Part shown: positions 6,243-9,537 of the stretch, piece after piece | Position numbering within the stretch: position 1 is the first letter of the stretch | Layout: each line of letters begins with the position of its first letter | DNA from: Candidatus Doudnabacteria bacterium | GTDB lineage: Bacteria; Patescibacteriota; Doudnabacteria; UBA920 | Assembly (NCBI GenBank): GCA_016788805.1 | Contig: JAEUSE010000019.1 | Location: 1-9,537 of the forward strand | DNA: 9,537 bases | Direction of reading: 5' to 3' | Notes under the pieces: model-generated | The model's database searches: none | Seen by the model: only the letters and a program-made list of their open reading frames with translations | Told to the model about the DNA's origin: nothing | Program-made: the position numbers and the translations under genes

Positions 6243-7388
6243 CTACTGCCTGTTGATTGCGTCTACGCAAGCTTGATATGCACCCGTACCCAAGAATTGA
6301 TTGCACCTACTATAGTCCTTTGGCTGTGAGGAATAACTAGGTTTTGGCTTTGTGCCAACGTAAATCTTTTTATTGTATGGCGGTGATGTATAGTCTGCCG
6401 GTTTATATCCGGTACTATCTGCTGTACAGGTTTCTTTATATCCATCCCAGCCCATACCGCTTTCGTAAGTACTACCTTCATACATATTAGGATCATTAAC
6501 ATACTCGGTTGTGTATGGAATGGTTGTTTTAGTACAAACGGACGCAACGTAAGGCTTTTGTTGTGGCGTAAAGCTAGGGCTCGATTGTTTCTGCTGTTGG
6601 GCTGTTTGCGGTACTGCAAAATGCTGTACAACGATTAATTGCTTGCCCATATTTACGAAATTGTCACTAAAGCAGGTGCCAAAACCAACTTCAGTAAATG
6701 CACCATCTAATAGGTTGTCTTTATGGCTTTGACTATTCATCCAGCCAGTAACAACAGCACCTTCGCTGTTAAAACCAAAGGCAAGATTTTCGCCAGCTTT
6801 TCCATATGGATAACCTGTAGCGGTCATAAATCGCCACGGCTCACGACCTTCTTTGTCATTATGGTTCCAGTAATTACTACTAACCATATCCTTACACTTG
6901 TCCTGTGCACTTTGATTGAGCTTCTCATTTAACGTAAGAGCTGACTTACCATTCTTTGTACGTTCTTCATTAGTACCGACAAGAAGCTTGTCATTACTGA
7001 ATTTTAAGCCCTCTACATAGCCTTGGTTACCCGAAAGCCCATCTGCTGTGCTGAATTGGTTCTGGGGGCTTGAGAGTATCCCTAAAGCCACAAACATACC
7101 AATCCCACATATAACCATCGGCGGAGCTATAAGTACAAATGACTTGCCAGTCCACCTTAATACGGTCTTCTTTGATCTACGAAGCTTTATAAAGCCAATT
7201 ATGAATATTGCGAGCAGTAATAAAGTTGTGCCTATTGTCGGCAAAGCCTCACTATCACTTGGCTGATTTAATGCCCATATAAGTGCGTATAGAGCGAACC
7301 AAGCAACAATGCCAATCGTACAAATTAAGCCAAGCCAAATTAGTTTGAGTACAAATCTTCTGAATTTCTTGGGTTTATTCTTTTTCAT
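6243..7388 (-). CDS. Membrane-anchored CAP/SCP-domain protein
   Basis: The 381-residue protein starts with a basic stretch (KKNKPKKFRR) and three hydrophobic segments (about 12-38, 50-68, 82-106). A CAP (cysteine-rich secretory, PR-1) domain follows from about 133 to 258. The family marks are visible: NEERTKNG at the start, His176 in NYWNHND, GENLAFGF (Glu200) and GWMNSQSHKDNLL (His222), then FTEVGFG. The last 120 residues are rich in Pro, Ser, Thr, Tyr and Gln and hold four Cys (285, 321, 362, 374), probably disulphide-bonded. Topology places the CAP domain and tail outside the cell. CAP proteins bind lipids, ions or cell-wall ligands; their exact role in bacteria is mostly unknown. In an episymbiont it could act at the host-contact surface (inference). 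Confidence 0.9.
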   Translation of the reverse strand: MKKNKPKKFRRFVLKLIWLGLICTIGIVAWFALYALIWALNQPSDSEALPTIGTTLLLLAIFIIGFIKLRRSKKTVLRWTGKSFVLIAPPMVICGIGMFVALGILSSPQNQFSTADGLSGNQGYVEGLKFSNDKLLVGTNEERTKNGKSALTLNEKLNQSAQDKCKDMVSSNYWNHNDKEGREPWRFMTATGYPYGKAGENLAFGFNSEGAVVTGWMNSQSHKDNLLDGAFTEVGFGTCFSDNFVNMGKQLIVVQHFAVPQTAQQQKQSSPSFTPQQKPYVASVCTKTTIPYTTEYVNDPNMYEGSTYESGMGWDGYKETCTADSTGYKPADYTSPPYNKKIYVGTKPKPSYSSQPKDYSRCNQFLGTGAYQACVDAINRQ

Positions 7389-7465
7389 TGTGTAGGATTT
7401 TCTGACGGATACAAAAACCCGCCACTGAGCGATGCCGAAGCACCTACAGCCGTTTCCAGCTGCAA

Positions 7466-7510
7466 CCTACGCAAATAAGTGCCCAAATGACGGGATTTTA
7501 TTTGCGTAGG
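7466..7510. repeat. 13-bp inverted repeat in the CAP gene leader
   Basis: CCTACGCAAATAA (7466-7478) is followed after 19 bases by its exact complement TTATTTGCGTAGG (7498-7510). Within the loop CCC (7482-7484) and GGG (7492-7494) can also pair, so the whole 45 bases form one nested hairpin. It has no T-run. In RNA it would be a leader hairpin; in DNA it could be a protein site or an origin-type structure. The half-site core GTAGGATTT (at the right arm and just after) occurs again at 7393-7401 next to the CAP start codon. Confidence 0.6.
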
Positions 7511-7579
7511 ATTTACGACCATACCTTCCTCTAATAAAAGGTGGCTCTAGATCACGGTGGTTTGCACCACTTATCAACG

Positions 7580-7585
7580 ATTATA
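7580..7585 (-). promoter_or_regulatory. Candidate -10 for the CAP gene operon
   Basis: A perfect TATAAT on the minus strand lies about 192 bases before the CAP gene start. No matching -35 or TG extension is present, so the call rests on the hexamer and on its place upstream of the hairpins. Confidence 0.3.
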
Positions 7586-7632
7586 ACCTTTAAGCACCTC
7601 TAGACACTAGCGTTAGGCGTATTTATTAATAA

Positions 7633-7646
7633 CTACTGAGGAGTAG
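7633..7646 (-). terminator. Weak terminator-like hairpin after the terminase-like gene
   Basis: CTACT-CCTC-AGTAG forms a short 5-bp hairpin 26 bases after the stop codon, followed on the minus strand by TTATTAATAAAT, a T/A-rich tail. The stem is short, so termination would be partial at best. Confidence 0.3.
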
Positions 7647-7671
7647 CTGTTTAAGCAGGAAGCAGTGGGGG

Positions 7672-8103
7672 TTAATCTGCAAGCTGATCTAGTATTTCTT
7701 GCGGTACAGGTTCTGCATTTCCACCAGATAAATCATAAGTAACGTATACATAAGAACCACTCTGCTGGATACGCTGTGTAGCCTTGCCGTGAACTTGATC
7801 GTAAGCATACATTGAGGCTGTTAAAGCATTGTGCTCTTTGCCGTTATCAATAATTTCTTCAATCCGCTGTATGGCTTTACCTGCCACAACTTCCATTAGT
7901 TCTTTCTGCTTCTCAATTTCTAGTAATACGTAACCATTTGTAACCAGTCTTTTGCCTTTTTCTTTTATATAGTTCTGTGTACTATTCTTGGCTAAATGGG
8001 GATATGCTTGCCTCACCGCCTCCGCAGCATTATCTGTTCGTGCAAATACTTGAGCGAACTTTTTCTTTGCTGGTGTTAGCTTAGATTTACTATATTTACT
8101 CAT
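7672..8103 (-). CDS. Terminase small subunit-like DNA-binding protein
   Basis: The 143-residue protein opens with the pattern typical of small terminases (Terminase_2 family): LTPAKKKFAQVFARTDNAAEAVRQAYP, then KGKRLVTNGYVLLEIEKQK. This is a helix-turn-helix domain (about 8-70). A long helical stretch used for oligomers follows (about 70-110), then a polar tail. Small terminases recognise packaging sites on viral DNA and hand it to the large subunit. No large subunit is in the element, as in phage satellites that carry their own TerS to redirect a helper's packaging; it may also have become a plain DNA-binding regulator. The ATG at 8103 is chosen because an in-frame TAG lies upstream without another good start. 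It is the first gene of the minus-strand series. Confidence 0.75.
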   Translation of the reverse strand: MSKYSKSKLTPAKKKFAQVFARTDNAAEAVRQAYPHLAKNSTQNYIKEKGKRLVTNGYVLLEIEKQKELMEVVAGKAIQRIEEIIDNGKEHNALTASMYAYDQVHGKATQRIQQSGSYVYVTYDLSGGNAEPVPQEILDQLAD

Positions 8104-8191
8104 ATCATCAACCCCGGACTGCTCGCCCCGCTTCGCTAGAGGCTTCGCAATCTGCCCCTAATCTTAGGGGAGTTTATTGTTAAAGGTTCAT
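8104..8191 (-). other. Leader of the terminase-like gene
   Basis: The leader contains a perfect palindrome CCCCTAA-TC-TTAGGGG (8155-8170) with a two-base centre and no T-run, better suited to an operator than to an RNA hairpin. It also has a GC-rich stretch with GCTTCGC twice, 13 bases apart (8130-8136 and 8143-8149). A small terminase could bind such a palindrome, but this is untested. Confidence 0.4.
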
Positions 8192-8467
8192 TCAAACCCC
8201 ATTACCACGTGCATAGATATTACCTCTGAAGTCTTGAACTATTTCTGCAAAACCGATTAGTTCCTGCTTGATATGGTTCCATCTCGTCAAGAGAAGGCCT
8301 ACCAAAAAAACACTCACCAATGGTGGGTGTTTTTTCTTGACTAGTATAGAGCGGGCTTGAACCACTGGCCCCAGCAAGCGGCACAAGCCGCGTCTGGGGT
8401 CAGTGGGTCGCGAAGTCGAAAAGCCTCGCAGGTGCTTGTACCGAGAAGCTTTTCGCGAAGGAGCCAA
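8192..8467 (-). CDS. Open frame that continues the recombinase in the excised circle (alternative C-terminus)
   Basis: As a separate gene this 91-codon frame is weak. It starts with TTG, has no ribosome site, and runs across two palindromes and a terminator, giving an odd protein sequence in its first half. Only the last part (TRWNHIKQELIGFAEIVQDF and the end) looks like normal protein. Its importance is the frame. Upstream it is open through 8491, and in the attP joined by the 14-base repeat it is exactly in phase with the recombinase codons for VATSG. The circular form would encode 506 recombinase residues followed by 94 residues from here. In the integrated state it is probably an orphan 3' end. 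Chance openness cannot be excluded. Confidence 0.3.
   Translation of the reverse strand: MAPSRKASRYKHLRGFSTSRPTDPRRGLCRLLGPVVQARSILVKKKHPPLVSVFLVGLLLTRWNHIKQELIGFAEIVQDFRGNIYARGNGV
8304..8338. terminator. Bidirectional terminator near the right end
   Basis: A stem of about 13 pairs, CACTCACCA/TGGTGGGTG with flanking A-run and T-run (AAAAAAA before, TTTTTT after), can end transcription from either side. On the minus strand it comes directly after a tRNA-like 3' end (8374-8343), as a natural tRNA terminator would. In the proposed excised circle it would lie inside the extended recombinase frame. Confidence 0.75.
8343..8374 (-). pseudogene. Truncated tRNA 3' end in inverted orientation
   Basis: On the minus strand, bases 8374-8356 match tRNA positions 116-134 in 18 of 19 places, then diverge. 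The T arm is complete: AGTGG, TTCAAGC, CCGCT (one T-G pair). A seven-base acceptor strand CTATACT and an A follow, but no CCA and no 5' half. The acceptor differs from that of the tRNA at 75-151, so this is the end of another tRNA-CAT-like gene, probably a scar of an older integration or part of the attachment region. Confidence 0.55.
8362..8406. repeat. Large palindrome built from two tRNA pieces
   Basis: CCACTGGCCCCAG (8362-8374) and CTGGGGTCAGTGG (8394-8406) pair with one mismatch (G-U in RNA), and GCGGC/GCCGC (8378-8382 with 8387-8391) extends the stem around ACAA. The right arm is identical to tRNA positions 116-128; the left arm belongs to the inverted tRNA fragment. Confidence 0.7.
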
Positions 8468-8477
8468 AGGCGATAGC
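8407..8477. repeat. 71-base hairpin insert in place of a T loop
   Basis: The flanks are two pieces of the tRNA (116-128 and 136-149), which in the intact tRNA are separated only by seven T-loop bases. Here 71 bases separate them. They form a strong hairpin: CGAAAAGC/GCTTTTCG (8417-8424 with 8448-8455) and CTCG/CGAG (8425-8428 with 8442-8445). TCGCGAA occurs on both sides (8408-8414, 8453-8459). It resembles a REP-like palindromic element or a binding platform for the recombinase. Confidence 0.55.
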
Positions 8478-8491
8478 CCACTCGTCGCTAC
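8478..8491 (+). repeat. attR core (second copy of the tRNA 3' end)
   Basis: Identical to 136-149 and in the same orientation. It is followed by TAAAATATA and a strong terminator, which suits the original downstream flank of the tRNA. Here the end reads ACTA, whereas the intact tRNA at the left end has ACCA. Confidence 0.75.
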
Positions 8492-8492
8492 T

Positions 8493-8525
8493 AAAATATA
8501 ACCCTCTCCCGAGGGTCATATTTTT
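8493..8525 (+). terminator. Displaced original terminator of the tRNA gene
   Basis: AAAATAT-A-ACCCTC, loop TCCC, GAGGGT-C-ATATTTT gives 13 pairs with one internal mismatch and ends in a T-run. It stands directly after the attR core, where a tRNA terminator is expected. Confidence 0.85.
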
Positions 8526-8551
8526 ACCCCGACCATTTTTACACAAAACTA

Positions 8552-8579
8552 CCCCTGTAAAAGGATGAACCTTTTCGGG
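8552..8579 (-). terminator. Terminator of the hypothetical gene at 8613-9281
   Basis: AAAAGG-ATGAA-CCTTTT (8559-8575), extended outward by CCC/GGG, lies 34 bases after the stop codon on the minus strand. A moderately T-rich tail (TAGTTTTGTG) follows a little further on. Together with the tRNA terminator it separates two convergent transcripts. Confidence 0.5.
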
Positions 8580-8612
8580 TTAATATGTTTACTAAATTAT
8601 GGTAAGGTACGC

Positions 8613-9281
8613 TTAGCGTGATTTCCGCTGGTTTTGTTGGGCGGCTTCGGCGAGTGCGAGGCTGATAATTATCCGTTGTTCTCTTGGGCTAAACTCAGGT
8701 GGCTGGACATGAAGCCCGTTTTTATTACGTATGTCCGTTATTGTTTTGTTAGCGCCAACCACATTTTCCCCATCTGGCAAAGGAACATGGTCGCTGCCCG
8801 ACATCGAGTGGTGTATAGCTAATTCTCTTCGGCGTGCGGCAGTTTCACGCATTCTTTGTAACCGGCGTGACCCTACCACGCCACGTACACCATGATCCGG
8901 CAAGCCGTTGAGTAGATGAGCGACTTGTATGGTGTCTGCGGGCGTAAAGCTTGCACCATTCATAAGGTCGGGTTCACTCATTTCTGGAGCTGCAGATGCT
9001 TCAACGGTGTTATGACTTGCGGCTACAGTTGCAACGCTACCAAGGCTTTGCTCTAATGTAACGTACCCAGGCTGTGTATCTTCCAGCTCGGGATGGCGAG
9101 CTTCCAAATCAGCAATACTTTGGTCTACGGCCGCTCTTTCAGGCGTTGGCAAGGCTTCTAAGCCATTGTGGGCAACTTCATCAGGAACAAAAGGTAACAG
9201 ACGAGGCATGTCTAGGTCGGGGTTAGGGCCGTCTATGCCAGGCATCATTGCTGGTAGGTTGGGTGTGTTTGTGTGTTTCAT
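8613..9281 (-). CDS. Hypothetical chromosomal protein, 222 residues
   Basis: No family recognised. The start at ATG 9281 (MKHTNTPNLP) is chosen over an ATG 28 codons upstream because a well-formed promoter lies between the two. The protein is soluble and low in Cys. It has a Pro-rich N-terminus (MMPGIDGPNPDLDMPRLLPFVPDE), an acidic middle that is likely disordered, and a basic helical part (GSRRLQRMRETAARRREL, about residues 135-155). It ends in a predicted helix (SPREQRIIISLALAEAAQQ). The basic helices could bind nucleic acid or a partner, but this is a guess. It lies outside the element and has its own promoter and terminator. Confidence 0.8.
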   Translation of the reverse strand: MKHTNTPNLPAMMPGIDGPNPDLDMPRLLPFVPDEVAHNGLEALPTPERAAVDQSIADLEARHPELEDTQPGYVTLEQSLGSVATVAASHNTVEASAAPEMSEPDLMNGASFTPADTIQVAHLLNGLPDHGVRGVVGSRRLQRMRETAARRRELAIHHSMSGSDHVPLPDGENVVGANKTITDIRNKNGLHVQPPEFSPREQRIIISLALAEAAQQNQRKSR

Positions 9282-9292
9282 GACCAATCTAC

Positions 9293-9321
9293 ATTTTAGC
9301 ATAAGCTTTTTGTTTTTGCAA
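9293..9321 (-). promoter_or_regulatory. Promoter of the hypothetical gene, near-leaderless
   Basis: On the minus strand TTGCAA (9321-9316) and TAAAAT (9298-9293) are separated by exactly 17 bases, close to the sigma-70 consensus. The ATG at 9281 lies 11 bases after the -10, so the mRNA would have a leader of only about four to six bases and no room for a ribosome site. Confidence 0.65.
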
Positions 9322-9475
9322 GTTTGTTTGGTAGGTGATGTGCTTACGGTGTAGGGCAATTGCATTTGAGTGCAGTTTGCACATTTTAGCGAGGAGCGAA
9401 CGGAGCCATATTAGAAATACGGTTGAGAAGTTATTTTTTGACGGTGCCTAAAGCTTTTTGGTGTACGATAAACAG

Positions 9476-9537
9476 CTATTGCTTAGACTTTTTGGCTGAA
9501 CGTTTGGCAGTTGTTTTAGATTTGCTAGTAGCTGCTG
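9476..9537 (-). CDS. C-terminal end of a gene with a Lys/Ala/Ser-rich tail (partial)
   Basis: The minus-strand frame entering from the right edge reads AATSKSKTTAKRSAKKSKQ and stops with TAG at 9478-9476. Such tails occur in HU-like histones, topoisomerase I and some ribosomal or nucleoid proteins; 19 residues cannot tell which. The 110 bases between this stop and the possible upstream ATG of the next gene show only a small GTGCA/TGCAC hairpin (9370-9382) and a second copy of ACATTTTAGC (9381-9390, also 9291-9300). Confidence 0.6.
   Translation of the reverse strand, partial: AATSKSKTTAKRSAKKSKQ

Larger units (their letters stand above)
7389..7671 (-). other. Long leader region between terminase-like gene and CAP gene
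   Basis: No convincing gene is seen in these 283 bases. Reading the minus strand they hold a weak hairpin after the terminase-like gene (7646-7633), a TATAAT at 7585-7580, a small GTGGT/ACCAC hairpin just downstream of it, a large 13-bp inverted repeat (7466-7510), a small TGC-TTCG-GCA hairpin near 7431-7440, and then the CAP gene start. If transcription begins near 7573 the leader of the CAP gene is about 185 bases and well structured. Confidence 0.4.
136..8491. mobile_element. Integrated element of about 8.3 kb in the tRNA-CAT gene
   Basis: The 14 bases of the tRNA 3' end (136-149) recur in the same orientation at 8478-8491. There they are followed by a second strong terminator, as expected for the displaced original tRNA end. 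Between the copies lie seven or so genes, all on the minus strand, beginning at one end with a serine site-specific recombinase. This is the layout of an integrative element or prophage whose integrase gene adjoins its attachment site. Only one structural phage-type gene is reasonably clear (small terminase) and one more is possible (portal-like). No large terminase, capsid, replication or conjugation gene is seen. A mobilisable element, phage satellite or decayed prophage are the options; satellite or cargo-carrying element is favoured because the reading frames are intact. Confidence 0.8.

Noticed and set aside
6263..6631. Minus-strand frame of 122 codons
   Set aside because: Overlaps the C-terminal part of the CAP gene in another frame. 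The true frame has recognisable CAP motifs and this one has low-complexity, His/Gln-rich content.
7389..7671. CRISPR array
   Set aside because: The repeats here are inverted hairpins and single short duplications, not regularly spaced direct repeats; none was seen elsewhere in the window.
8192..8467. Independent gene starting at TTG 8467
   Set aside because: No ribosome site, and the first half translates tRNA-derived palindromes and a terminator. It makes sense only as a continuation of the recombinase frame in the circle, or by chance.

Overview
The window looks like a patescibacterial (CPR) chromosome, possibly Candidatus Saccharibacteria. This rests on the moderate-to-low GC, the standard genetic code (TGA, TAA and TAG all act as stops), weak or absent Shine-Dalgarno sites, one near-leaderless promoter and the general style of the proteins. 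That is an inference from style, not a taxonomic proof. A tRNA gene with anticodon CAT (75-151) is the target of an integrated element of about 8.3 kb, running from the tRNA 3' end (136-149) to a second copy of that 3' end at 8478-8491.

Every gene in the element lies on the minus strand. Read from the right end to the left the order is: a terminase-small-subunit-like protein (8103-7672), a leader region with hairpins, a membrane-anchored CAP/SCP-domain protein (7388-6243), an unrecognised 200-residue protein (6210-5608), a large protein with four N-terminal membrane helices (5527-3014), a 346-residue protein with faint phage-portal-like character that overlaps it by 17 bases (3030-1990), a compactly folded RNA leader starting at an extended -10 promoter (about 1970-1866), a 57-residue protein (1865-1692) and a serine site-specific recombinase (1652-108). 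No large terminase, capsid, tail, replication or conjugation gene is visible. The element is therefore a small integrative element, a phage satellite or a strongly reduced prophage rather than a complete phage.

The ends are the most unusual part. The recombinase gene runs antisense into the tRNA and takes its last 13 codons and its stop from it. If the element excises at the 14-base repeat, the recombinase frame does not stop. It reads through the joined attachment site into an open frame at the other end (8476-8192), so the circular form would encode a protein of about 600 residues instead of 514. Integration would then switch the recombinase C-terminus. The element also gives the tRNA a new 3' end (an encoded CCA) and a new terminator (164-189), which sits inside the recombinase gene. 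The tRNA's apparent original terminator is left 8.3 kb away at 8493-8525. The right end also holds tRNA pieces in both orientations and two long palindromes.

To the right of the element is ordinary chromosome: a hypothetical gene (9281-8613, minus strand) with a well-spaced promoter and its own terminator, and the last codons of a gene with a Lys/Ala/Ser-rich tail (9537-9476).
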